A stretch of DNA of 64,000 bases from Trema orientale (Eukaryota > Streptophyta > Magnoliopsida > Rosales > Cannabaceae). The stretch spans positions 866,616 to 930,615 of the forward strand of contig JXTC01000023.1 in NCBI GenBank assembly GCA_002914845.1. The letters run 5' to 3'. Shown here one piece after another: positions 12,100 to 22,470 of this stretch. The position numbers and the translations under genes were made by a program. The notes beneath the pieces were generated by a model. It saw only the letters and a list, made by a program, of their open reading frames with translations. It had not been told where the DNA came from and searched no databases. The stretch's first letter is position 1. Every line of letters starts with the position of its first letter.

Positions 12100-12722
12100 G
12101 GCTTAGCTCATTAGTCATCACCACAATTTGTGAATGCCCGTTACGAGAAAAAGAAACAGTGAAAGAACAACTTCTATATTCTTATTTTTATAACATCTGA
12201 GGGTTGAAAATTCGGGGAAAATTTTTTGTTCGTCAGAGTCGATGTTTAACCACAATTTTCCCAAATCCATTTGCCCCATGCTCAAATGGAAATGCTTCTG
12301 GCTTTATCGGCTGAGCCGTTCGAGGTCTCCGACGATGCCGATTATTCCGTTCGAGTCTACTGTCGATTCTGATTAATATGGGATCTAAAAAATATGCTTC
12401 TCTATGGCGATGGGATGAGGTTTCATTGATTTTTATTTAATGCGTGTCCTTATTTGGTTAGGCTGGGCAGAGAAGTGGATAGATGGTCCCAACTTCCAAT
12501 TATACAGCAAAGTGTTATGATATTTTATTTCATCAATTTGGATAGCGCATAGGGTGGATATTTAATTTATTTACGTGATTCTTTTAAAGAAAAAATAAAA
12601 AGTCAATCATCTAATTTGTATAGGTATACACACAATTATTGAACTACTCCCTTAATCTTTTGTTTTGAAAAAAAGAAAAGAAAAGAAAAAGACCTCCTGA
12701 AAGCAGCGGAACATACACTAAC
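12100..12722 (+). promoter_or_regulatory. Upstream region of the transporter gene
   Basis: The part from about 12500 to 12722 is partly conserved upstream of the second copy (24205-24440), including TTTGGATAGCGCA, TTATTGAACTACTCCCTTA and GCAGCGGAACA just before the ATG. That makes it the likely promoter and 5' leader. I do not see an unambiguous TATA box, and no operator or element can be assigned. Confidence 0.45.
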
Positions 12723-14468
12723 ATGAAGAGCTTCACCGTACAAGTCCTCACCGGGCGATGGCTCATGGTCTTCGCCACCTTCCTCTTGATGATCGCCTCT
12801 GGAGCCAGCTACATGTTCAGCCTCTACTCAAACGACATCAAATCAGTGCTCGGCTACGACCAAACGACACTCAATCTCATCGGCTTCTCCAAGAACTTAG
12901 GCCCCAACGTAGGCTTCCTATCCGGCCTAATCAGCGAGGTGACACCTCCCTGGGTCATCCTCTCCATCGGGGCAGTCCTCAACTTCTTCGGAAACTTCAT
13001 GATATGGCTCGCCGTGGCCCGTAAGATCCCGGTTCCACGTATCTGGAACATGTGCCTCTACATAGCCGTGGGAGCGAACTCCCACACTTTCACCAACACC
13101 GGCGCTCTCATCACGTGCGTCAAGAGCTTCCCGGAAAGCCGCGGCGTCGTTATGGGCCTTTTGACCGGCTACACCGGTATAAGTGGAGCGGTAATAGCAC
13201 AATTGTACCGTGCGTTCTACGGAGACGACACGTCGTTTTTCACTCTGTTCGCCGCTTGGCTTCCGACTGTTCTGTTGTTCGCTTTCATCCGAACAATTCG
13301 GATCATCGAGAACCCAACTAGCTCTCCAGACGATGATGCCAAAGTCTTCCGCAAGTTCCTCTATATATCGTTAAGCCTAGCCGGGTTTTTGCTCATAAGC
13401 ATAATCCTCGAAAGAACATTGATCAATTTCACTCGAACAGAGTACGTCCTAAGCGCAGCAGCTGTTCTGTTCTTGGTATTTCTCCTCCCACTTGTTGTCG
13501 TTTTCATGGAAGAACACAAGCTCCTGAAGAGCAAGTCAGAAACCCAATTCACCGCCCCGCTTGTGATATCGTCTCAACCGCCATCGTCGCCATCGAAACA
13601 AACCGTTCCGTGGTGGAAAGACGTGCTTAATCCACCCGAACTCGGAGAGGACTTCACAATTCTACAAGCACTTTTCAGCATTGACATGTTGGCTCTGCTC
13701 TTGGCCACAATCTGTGGGCTAGGAGGCACCATAACGATGATGGACAACTTGGGTCAAATTGGAACCTCTTTCGGATACCCATTAAAGAAAACAACAAACT
13801 TCGTCTCCCTCACAAGCATTTGGAGCTACCTGGGCCAAATAACAGCAGGAACACTCTCCGAACACCTGGTCACGAAGTACAAATTTCCTCGTACCCTACT
13901 TTTGACATTAAACGTCTTACTATCCTCAATCGGTCATGTTCTAATAGCTTTTAATGTCCCTAGTGGTCTTTATGTTGCTTCTGTAATAACCGGGTTTTGC
14001 ACTGGGGCTTTTTGGTCGTTGATCTTCACGATCATATCGGAGCTTTTCGGGTTAAAGCACTACTCAACTCTGTACCATTTCGGTAGTGTTGCTAGCCCCC
14101 TGGGGCTATATTTCCTCAATGTGAAGGTGACGGGGTATTACTACGATAAAGAAGCGAAGAAACAAATGGCAGCTTCCGGGGCCGTGTTGAAGCCCGGGGA
14201 GGCCTTGAACTGTTTAGGTGGAGAGTGCTTTAGGTTGTCGTTTATCATTATTACTGGCGTTGCGTTGTTTGGTGCTGTCGTTTCGCTTGTATTGGTTGTG
14301 CGAACGACGAAGTTTTATCAGGGTGATATTTATAAAAGATTCCGAAACAAGGCCGAGATCGAGGAGGAAGAGGAAGATGAGGATGAGGATGAGGTTTTGT
14401 TGTCAGTAGTCGCAAGTGTTGGAGTTGGACAAGAAGAGAGACCTACTGACAAAAGAAGCAGTGTCTGA
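12723..14468 (+). CDS. Nodulin-like / NFD4-type major facilitator membrane protein
   Basis: This uninterrupted frame of 581 residues has the hallmarks of the plant nodulin-like MFS family (NUCLEAR FUSION DEFECTIVE 4-like): an N-terminal GRWLMVFATFLLMIASGASY, then SLYSNDIKSVLGYDQ, PPWVILSIGA, and in the C-half a second six-helix block with GLGGT and GQITAGTLSE. About twelve hydrophobic segments can be counted, split by a hydrophilic Ser/Pro-rich loop near residues 270-310. The tail (about 545-581) is strongly acidic with a Glu/Asp run. Members are multi-pass membrane proteins; substrates are mostly unknown, so none is assigned. The ATG is supported by its position before the first helix and by conservation in the second copy at 24441. 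No intron is needed. The length is normal for the family. Confidence 0.93.
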   Translation: MKSFTVQVLTGRWLMVFATFLLMIASGASYMFSLYSNDIKSVLGYDQTTLNLIGFSKNLGPNVGFLSGLISEVTPPWVILSIGAVLNFFGNFMIWLAVARKIPVPRIWNMCLYIAVGANSHTFTNTGALITCVKSFPESRGVVMGLLTGYTGISGAVIAQLYRAFYGDDTSFFTLFAAWLPTVLLFAFIRTIRIIENPTSSPDDDAKVFRKFLYISLSLAGFLLISIILERTLINFTRTEYVLSAAAVLFLVFLLPLVVVFMEEHKLLKSKSETQFTAPLVISSQPPSSPSKQTVPWWKDVLNPPELGEDFTILQALFSIDMLALLLATICGLGGTITMMDNLGQIGTSFGYPLKKTTNFVSLTSIWSYLGQITAGTLSEHLVTKYKFPRTLLLTLNVLLSSIGHVLIAFNVPSGLYVASVITGFCTGAFWSLIFTIISELFGLKHYSTLYHFGSVASPLGLYFLNVKVTGYYYDKEAKKQMAASGAVLKPGEALNCLGGECFRLSFIIITGVALFGAVVSLVLVVRTTKFYQGDIYKRFRNKAEIEEEEEDEDEDEVLLSVVASVGVGQEERPTDKRSSV

Positions 14469-14492
14469 GAAGTAAGGAAGCTAAAATCAGAT

Positions 14493-14660
14493 GCCAATTG
14501 GGGTTAGCTCAGTTGGTCCAAGGTTTGAGGGTTGTGTGTGTATGTTTGGGGGGGTCAGGGGTTCAAACCTTGGTAGTGTGTGTGTGTGTCATTTTCCTTT
14601 AATTTGTAGTAAGTGGTGGTCATTAGTTAAGCCCCACTTTTTTTTTTAAAAAAAAAGAAA
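14493..14660 (+). mobile_element. tRNA-derived SINE in the 3' region of the transporter gene
   Basis: A 168-bp insertion carries a polymerase III A box (TAGCTCAGTTGG, 14505-14516) and B box (GGTTCAAACC, 14560-14569), then a GT-rich stretch and a T/A-rich 3' end. A 19-bp direct repeat starting AAGGAAGCTAAAATCAG flanks it (14474-14492 and 14661-14679). Boxes, tail and long target duplication together define a SINE. The second gene copy lacks it. It begins 24 bp after the stop codon, so it probably lies in the 3' UTR. Confidence 0.92.
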
Positions 14661-15446
14661 AAGGAAGCTAAAATCAGATTAATTTGTTTTTTTATATTTA
14701 TTTTTATATAAAGCTTATAATGTAGGTCACACTAAACTTTTGGACGTGTCTTTGGAGTTTGGATGTACTACATATTCCATCGCCCAAATAGAATGATGGA
14801 AAATATACCGTATTTATGGACCCGCATAGGTCCATCTTGAGTGTAAGGTCAATTATTTATGTCCTTAATTGTATGGCTAATTTTGATAATTCTCAATATT
14901 AATTTGTGGAAAGTGTATTAAAATTTAAAATCTTTTGGGCGACGAGACGTTTCCACATTAAAAAAAAAAATCACCATTTAGTGATAAATTTTATAGTTAT
15001 AATAATTATTTTTTTAAACTAAAAATCCCATTTAGTCGCAATTAATAGTCTATTATGACTAGAAGATAATATTTCATAGAGAGAGGAGCTCTCACATACT
15101 CCGTCTCTCTTGCTTTGGCAAAGAGCAGCATTCTCTTCCGTGACTAGCACTCCCTAATATGGAGGGTGATCTTTTCTCTCCCTGGTATAGGTTTTTTTCA
15201 TATTTATTTTTTTGTTTTTGCATTAATTTCCTAATAATTCTTCCATTTTGTGAAGGTAGTTGTCAATCCAGATTTAGATTTGTGGTAGGTTTTTTTTTTT
15301 TTTTTTTTTCTTACTAGTACGGTTATCCTTTAGATATGTATATTTTTTGATTCAGAATTAGAGAGGCTTTTCTTATATTTTTTTTATTAATATTTTATTA
15401 GTATTCTTCTAGATCTAAAGCTTTCGAGAGCCAAATTTGGAAGATT

Positions 15447-15590
15447 TTGGATGGCGTTCACTCATGGACACCGTGAAGAGGGCGGCATTTACTGATGGCT
15501 GCCATGAAGAGGGTGGCATTTACTGATAGCCACCGTAAAGAGGGAATTACTGTAACGTTTACTGATGGATGCCTTGAAGGAGCTCTGCCT
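15447..15590 (+). repeat. Minisatellite of ~31-40 bp units inside the CACTA element
   Basis: About four units of a sequence like ATGGCTGCCATGAAGAGGGT followed by GGCATTTACTG follow one another. A short open frame runs through them, but it has no resemblance to a protein family and I do not call it a gene. Confidence 0.65.
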
Positions 15591-15913
15591 GTGGCTCTAA
15601 GGTTTTACTTGGAGTGTTTTCTATGTAAGTGGGAGATGGTATGTTGTAATCATATTTCTTGTAATAAGAATATAATAGCCCACACTCTTGTTGGGGTTGG
15701 CTTGAAATTAGTTTTTGTTTCAGGGATGTTTCTACTTTCCTTTAGAAACTTGTACTATTCTTATAGCTAGTTTAACTAGTGATTAATTTAATTCTCTTAA
15801 TAAACCTTTCTAAAAGAAATTGATAACACTTAGTCACAAGTTGCCACTAATATATTTTTAATCATAATATTTTGTTTATAGTAATAAAATTTGGTGTTAC
15901 TAAAAGCACATAT

Positions 15914-17578
15914 TGCTGGAAATTCCGAAAAATGATTTCGAAAAATAATTTTATCGAAAATAATTTCCGCAGTTTTGTAAACAATTCAAGAATGCAGCGG
16001 AATAGGTATTTTAAAATTTTTCTTGAAGCTTTACAAAATAAAAACGTAGGATCATTGATCTAATATAAATCAAAACATGGATCTTGGTTTAGATAAAACT
16101 TGGAAGTGCTTCACAACCATTGAGCCTTCCCGTCTATTCTCTAGAGTCCATTGAATGATCCGGTGTGTGGGCACCTTCTTGATTCCCAATAAGAGATGAG
16201 CGGACGATCCAGAAGATGCTCTTCCTTCTCCTTGATTGCATGTCTACAGCCATGGGTATCTTTTCCTCGGCGGCTATGAACGAGCTCGGGATTTCTCCCG
16301 CGGTGGCTCGGCTCTCTCACTTTCTCTTTTTCTCTCTGTCTCATGCTAAGCACAGTTACTGTACATGTAGTAGGCGTGTGGCTACTATATAGAGGTTTAG
16401 GAGAATTTTTCTCTTAAGTATTAGAGAGATGTAAACCCTAATGGGCTTATTGGGATCAACTGACCATTCAATTAGTATTGGACTATGTGTGAGCTAGACA
16501 TGGGACCTTATAGATCTAAATAGTCTAAGCTCCAATAGGCCAACTACCCACAGTCATAGTTAACTCTTAATTATGACTAGGCCTTATCCATTAATATTGG
16601 GGCACTCCACTATAGGCCCAATATTGCACTCTTAGACTAAATGTCATATATTTTTTATGAAGCTAATTAACACTTTAATTAACTTGATCCATTTAGCATA
16701 TACTATACCTGCAGATATACCCCCGATGCAATGCCGTACTAGTGAGGTAAAATTATCGTATTACCCCTCTAGTACATATTCACCTTTGAGTTACCATTTT
16801 TCATCTAATGGAAAATAATTGACTACAGTATTTGTAACTGCCCATACAAACACAATCAAATTCATAAAGTTAATATCTGGCGCCTGATTTTTATTATCCA
16901 AGTCCGTGAAAAAACTCAAAGTGATATTATATGCATGGTGTTCAAATCATGAAGGGCGTTCTCGTCAATTCACAAATCTTATCTTCCAAGATATCGGAGT
17001 TCGAACTATATAATCGGAACTAGTCCTTTAGTAAGTCAAAAAGATAAAACTCATGAAAGCAAGTCCGACAATCACTAGGATTAAAGTAATCTTACAATAG
17101 TTCTAGATTAGTGAAAGACAGAATATTGAGTTACGGCACTTAACCTCAAATTCTATTTTCATTTGGTCCAGTTCAATGCACTTATAACTTTCTTATAACA
17201 CACTAGTGTTTCTATCCGAAATTAGACACTTCGATGATTGGAGACTTTATCAATCCCGTTGAAATAGACAACATTACATTCTTTGGCAAAATAAAGTATT
17301 CCATCTTTATTTACAGAATGTGAACTTTTAATTTAGACATAATGAAATAAAGAATTTAGTCTCCAACATGTGAACACTTCACACGAACAATTCTTTATTA
17401 CTCATTATTAGTCATGGAAACTTTTAGACATTTGTATAATAGAAAACATAAATATCACATGTATATAATTAGAACATAATATAAAATTCAATGACAGCAA
17501 ATAGATAACACTTAAATTCAATAAACATTATTTAAAATGCAAAACAAAGAAATTACTTTCTAAGGCATATTCCAAACA
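15914..17578 (-). repeat. Solo LTR (copia) nested in the CACTA element
   Basis: A 1665-bp unit starts TGCTGG, ends CCAAACA and is flanked by CATAT on both sides (15909-15913 and 17579-17583). It is homologous to the LTR at 49496-50936; both share TTGATTCCCAA near their left part and the Copia-like blocks that follow. No internal region is present, so it arose by recombination between the LTRs of a full element. Confidence 0.85.
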
Positions 17579-17936
17579 CATATTTAGTTAAAACAAATTG
17601 TCGTTTTTGTGACAAAAACTTTTAGTCACAAACTTTTTAGTTATAACAAAGATAATGACATTCTTTTACTCACGAATTTTTCACATTTAATCACAATTTT
17701 TGTCATCACTAAAAATAAGGTTTTTTTTGAAGTGCCAAGACGTTGGACAATTACTAGTACATATGGCCTCTAGGATAATTCACGGGGCATTTTGGCCATT
17801 TTAAAATTTTAAATTTCTTTCAAAAAAATAATCCAGAAAAAGAGTTATTCAGTGTATTCTACTTTTGAGTAATAACACCAAATAAAACCGAACATATACC
17901 GTTTAGCTCAGTTTAAGCTATTATTTTTGCAATTTG

Positions 17937-18486
17937 TGTTGAGGTCAAAAAGAATGGGCAGTCATCTTTATGGATTTTTTATCTATCCACATTTGTGGAC
18001 TTTTGTCCATAAGCATTTTTTTTGGACATGGAAAGAAGAGGGAAAATTTTGCTATAAATACTCCCTTCCTTAGCTTCATCAAGGCATCCCAAAAATCAGA
18101 AACAATTTAAGTATTTCCACTGATAAAATCATTTCTTTTCTCTTTGTTTCTCCTTTCAAGAGAGTATAGTTTCTTTGTATAATAGGAGATTTTAAAGAGT
18201 GTTAGCGAAATATATGAGTGAGAAAATACTTGTAAGAAAGAGTGCTTTGGTGTATTTACGATCAGGATTGTGAGTGAGTATTTATAAATACTTATAATAA
18301 ATTTTCTCCCTATAGTGAAAGATCTGTAGCAGTTCTGTGGACATAGCCTCAATTGGGTGAACCACGTAAATTTGTATCTTATTGTGTTACTTTATTTCTG
18401 TATTTATTTCGGAGATCAATGTTCACACATACAATATTATTCATACATACGGTAAGTCACAAGTGAGAAGATGATTTTTCCTAACA
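17937..18486 (+). repeat. Solo LTR of ~550 bp (copia-like)
   Basis: It begins TGTTGAGGTC, ends CCTAACA and is flanked by ATTTG (17932-17936 and 18487-18491). The other duplicated locus, near 31905-31920, has the uninterrupted GCAATTTGGAGTC, so the insertion is directly visible. The phrase GGGTGAACCACGTAAATTTG near 18355 is of a kind common in copia LTRs. Orientation is inferred from that phrase. Confidence 0.88.
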
Positions 18487-18785
18487 ATTTGGAGTCTAAG
18501 CTTTTATCTATTTATTTTCATGATTTTGTACTCATAAAATTTGTAGATTTGTAGTGGTGTAGTCTTGACAGATAATTTTGTACTCATAAAATTTTTAATG
18601 TTGTATTCTCGACATTGACAAATTACTTCTAAAAGTAACTATTCATTCTTAAATTACAAGAAATTCTACACCAAACTACTTATTCAACTCTATGCAACAT
18701 AATCCACTCTATATAGTCTAAGGAGGTACGATACTTAGCATAATTAGTTTTCGTACTCGTCCACGTATACATACTCATATAATAA

Positions 18786-19918
18786 ATTTGTAGATATATT
18801 TTTAATTTCACATCAGCTATGTCCATATATCTTTTAAATAATCATAAGATTTAAGTTTTATATATGCTCATGCATTTGAGTTTTGGAGTTTGATAACTAA
18901 TTATTGTATTATTCTGTTTGATGTTATGTAGATTATGAGGTGAAAAAAAATTGTGATTAACTCTTATATTATTATTATCTGAGAAAACTAGGTGAATAAT
19001 CACTTTTTAAAATTATTTTAAGTATATGTCCATGTTTTAATAGTTATAGTTAAATATCCATTCCATTTAAAGTTCCATTTTTATTTCTATTTTGCTCTTT
19101 TTGGATAAATTAGTTCTTACATTTTTATCACTTTTAGTGGTTGTTTCTCTCTCTACGTCCTTCTCTCGCTCTAACTCTTTTTTTTTTCTTTTCAAATTAC
19201 GCGTGCACGCACACACACACACTCTCTCTCTCTTTCTCTCTCTCTCTCTCTATATATATATGTATTATATTTTGTATATTCTTTTTTTCAGCGTTTTGCT
19301 CTTGTCTTTGGTTGTTTTTTCCTTCTCCGGCGGTGTCTTCTCCCCTAGTATTNTAAATTTGTAGATATATTTTTAATTTCACATCAGCTATGTCCATATA
19401 TCTTTTAAATAATCATAAGATTTAAGTTTTATATATGCTCATGCATTTAAGTTTTGGATGTTATTTTATTATTCTGTTTGATGTTATGTAAATTATGAGG
19501 TGAAAAAAAATTGTGATTAACTCTTATATTATTATTATCTGAGAAACTAGGTGAATAATCACTTTTTAAAATTATTTTAAGTATATGTCCATATTTTAAT
19601 AGTTATAGTTAAATATCCATTCCATTTAAAGTTCAATTTTTATTTCTATTTTGCTCTTTTATGGATAAATTAGTTCTTACATTTTTATCACTTTTAGTGG
19701 TTGTTTCTCTCTCTACGTCCTTCTCTCGCTCTAACTCTTTTTTTTTTTCTTTTCAAATTACGCGTGCACGCACACACACACACACACTCTCTCTCTCTAT
19801 ATATATATATATATACATATATGTATTATATTTTGTATATTCTTTTTTTCAGCGTTTTGCTCTTGTCTTTGGTTGTTTTTTCCTTCTCCGGCGGTGTCTT
19901 CTCCCCTAGTATTACGAG
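18786..19918. repeat. Tandem duplication of ~565 bp with an N at the junction
   Basis: 18786-19352 and 19357-19918 are nearly the same sequence, both starting AAATTTGTAGATATATTTTT and ending CTCCCCTAGTATT. Each contains a compound microsatellite of CA, CT and TA runs (19206-19262 and 19769-19818) with different repeat counts. The copies differ in a few indels. The single N at 19353 sits exactly at the join, so a misassembly is possible. Confidence 0.85.
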
Positions 19919-20131
19919 ATATATTGATTGAAGTATGATTTCCTTTGAATTTTTTTTCTAGGTTAGTTTCTTGATTGAATTCGAAGTTTTGTATTTTGTT
20001 GCTAATTGTGTTGCTATTATAGTTAATTTTTTGTATAATCTTTTTTTTTGGTTAGTATTTAATGTTTATTTGAATATTTCTATGGTCTTTTTGAATTATT
20101 TTTCGTAATTGAAAATTTTGTTTTCCTGTTT

Positions 20132-22470
20132 GGTTCATATATTTCTAGTCGCGGTATATAAGATTTTTGTGGTTATATATGGTTTTCTTGTTTAGTAGGT
20201 ATTGTTGATGAACATGTCAGTATTTTATTATTTGGTTCATATATTTGTGATCGTAGTATATTGATAACTCTATAAAAATAGAGTTAATTGTGCTATTTTA
20301 TTTATTAAAAATGTGTGCTCTAGAGTAATTTTAATTTAGATTTTAAGTAATTTAAGTCGTTTTATTTTATTTTGGTTTAGATTTAGTCTTATTTAATTTT
20401 ATGTTATTTTATTAGGTTTAAGTTTTTTAATTTAATTAGTTTAAATTAATTAGATTTAGGTTTTAATTTAATTTAATTTTGTATTGAATCAGGTTTTAAA
20501 AGAAAAGAAAAAAAAAAAAAAAAGAAAAAAATCGGTTGAAACAGAAGTCACATGCGCGAGTACAGAATTGAATGATAGGTGTGATCGTGGCTGTCGGATC
20601 AAACGGAAAAGCGGCTCAGATTCGCGCATGTTCTTCACGCTCTGAGAGAGGCGAGTGGCTACTAGTAGGAGGAGATAGCTAGGGCCCACACAGAAAAGAT
20701 GTTATAGGCCGTGTCTGATCCTGTGCTCTTCATTCCTGTGCACCCAAATTCATCCTCAAACAAGGCAACGTCACGTCAGCAAGATGATTCCATCTATTCT
20801 TTTACCGAATCACAAATGATTCTCGTGCTGAGCTCACGTGTTCCAAAGCGAATAATCAGAATTAAGCATAGGAATCCGTATCCAACTTAGAAACACTCTC
20901 TTTTCAGCTATAAGAGGGCTACGAGACAATAGGAAAAATACACAATTCTAGAGAGAGAGGAGTACTGGAGTCTCTTCAACCTCGGATTTCTCTGTTTGGT
21001 TTTATTTTCCAGTTTTAGTTTTTATTTTTCTTAAGATGTTTATATTAATTATTTTAGTTTTTATTTATTTAGTTATGAATTAAATTTTTATCTCTAGGAT
21101 TTCAATGGATCCTAACCATGAATTTTAATTTTTCTTAGTTTATTTTTAATTCCAATTTTCTTTACATTACCAAGTGTTTATTCTATTTGTGCTTAATGTG
21201 TTTGATTGACTTGATCACTCAATTAATTGAATAGGAATTTCTAGACTGAATTGGAAGAGGAGGTTTAGAATATGTCCATGAATAGAATAACATAAATTAT
21301 ATGGGATAGGAATATACTCATAGGTTTATGCAATTTTAAAAGAAATCATAGAACTTAATAAATCTTTTGCTTAATTCAATTTACATAGGAATATAGTAAA
21401 TTATTAAGTGAAGATATTATTGCTAAGTCTTGGAAGAGATTAGTAATATACATTAGGATATTCTAATTGGCACTTGGATAAATTAATTAGATTAGGAAGA
21501 AGCAATAGAAAATTAAGAGGATTGGGAAAGTGAAGTCGGTGTCCTAGGTTGTTTTGAATTGGTATTTTAACTAGATATTTTCCAGTTATTTATTTATTTA
21601 AGTATTTTTATTTTTATTTTCTTTACTATTTTTTTTATTTTAATTTCTTTATTTTTGAATTTTAATTTGTTAGATAAAATTAGGGTTAATCTAATTTTAG
21701 TAATTAGTAGGAAATTTTAGTTAATCAATCTCCATGGGACGATATCTTTACTTATCATTATATTACTTGTTTGCGATATTGTGCACTTACAATTATTTTC
21801 ACAACATATATATGATTTTTGTGGTGGCATATAGTATTTATATTTTGTAGCTATTGCATGTTCATTATTTTGTTGTTTCGTTCATATATTTCTGGTTGTG
21901 CTATATATGATTTTTATGATAGTATAAGGTGTTTTGGATCTCTAGTTTAATTTTGTTGAATATGTTTAGCATTTTATATTTGGTTTATATACTTTTTTAT
22001 CGTAGTATACATGATTTTTATAATGGTATATATGATTTTGTGGTAGTATATGATATTAATGTTCTTTGGTTTCTGTTCATGAAGATATTCAGTATTTCTT
22101 ATTTGGTTCGTATATTTCTGGTCTTGATATATATATTTTTATCGTGGTATATAGTTTCTTGTTTTGTGGTTATTGTTGATGAAAATGTTCAATACTCTTG
22201 TTTAGTTCGTGTCTTTCTAGTTGTAATTTATATGACTTTTGTGGTGTATATATATATATTTTTGTAGTGGTATATTATATTTTATTCTCTTGTTAATATT
22301 TTTGATCATATTACATTTTTTTGGATTCATATATTTCAAGTCGTGATATCTATAACTTTTGTAGTAGTATATATTTCAAGTCGTGATATCTATAACTTTT
22401 GTAGTAGTATATGGTTTCTAGTTATTTTTTATGAATATTTAAGTATTTTGTTGTCTAATTCATATATCAC
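20132..22470 (+). repeat. Degenerate tandem repeat, ~100-120 bp units
   Basis: Seven or eight units start with variants of GGTTCATATATTTCTGGTCG, followed by TATATATGATTTTTGTGGTGG and a GTTCAGTATTTTGTT-like end. Unit starts fall near 20132, 20234, 21875, 21980, 22105, 22205, 22318 and 22458. Unit 2 is interrupted by the solo LTR at 20262-21806. One unit holds a perfect ~41-bp direct duplication (22331-22412). It has no coding potential and looks like a small decayed satellite array. Confidence 0.7.
20262..21806 (+). repeat. Solo LTR of 1545 bp, long-LTR (gypsy-like) family
   Basis: It begins TGATAACTCTATAAAAATAG and then AGTTA, so its start is a perfect inverted repeat with a five-base loop. 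It ends TTTTCACAACA. TATAT flanks it on both sides (20257-20261 and 21807-21811). The 3' part, with CTCCATGGGACGATATC and TGTGCACTTACA, follows the pattern of plant gypsy long LTR ends. No internal region remains. Same general type as 36256-37758. Confidence 0.8.

Larger units (their letters stand above)
14956..17734. mobile_element. Non-autonomous CACTA element
   Basis: Ends are CATTAAAAAAAA on the left and (reverse) CACTTCAAAAAAAACC on the right, flanked by the 3-bp duplication CCA (14953-14955 and 17735-17737). The duplicated locus near 31635 keeps the uninterrupted sequence TTTCCATGACGTTGG, which confirms the ends. Subterminal AGTCAC/GTGAC-type repeats lie at 15825-15900 and 17600-17715. 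There is no transposase. The net length is about 1.1 kb without the solo LTR inserted at 15914-17578. The left terminus departs from CACTA at one or two bases. Confidence 0.85.

Noticed and set aside
12758..13552. Several frames overlapping the transporter gene
   Set aside because: They are shadows of the intact reading frame, which has clear family motifs.
14501..14575. Possible functional tRNA gene
   Set aside because: A and B boxes are present, but no acceptor-stem pairing or anticodon arm is seen, and the 19-bp target repeat and tail mark a SINE.
15495..15770. 91-codon frame in the CACTA element
   Set aside because: It starts in a minisatellite and shows no domain; treated as non-coding cargo.
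19092..19931. Frames with Ser/Leu and Tyr/Ile runs
   Set aside because: They translate CT, CA and TA microsatellites in the tandem duplication and one crosses an N.
21929..22267. 112-codon hydrophobic frame
   Set aside because: It runs across degenerate tandem repeat units; the hydrophobicity comes from T-rich DNA.
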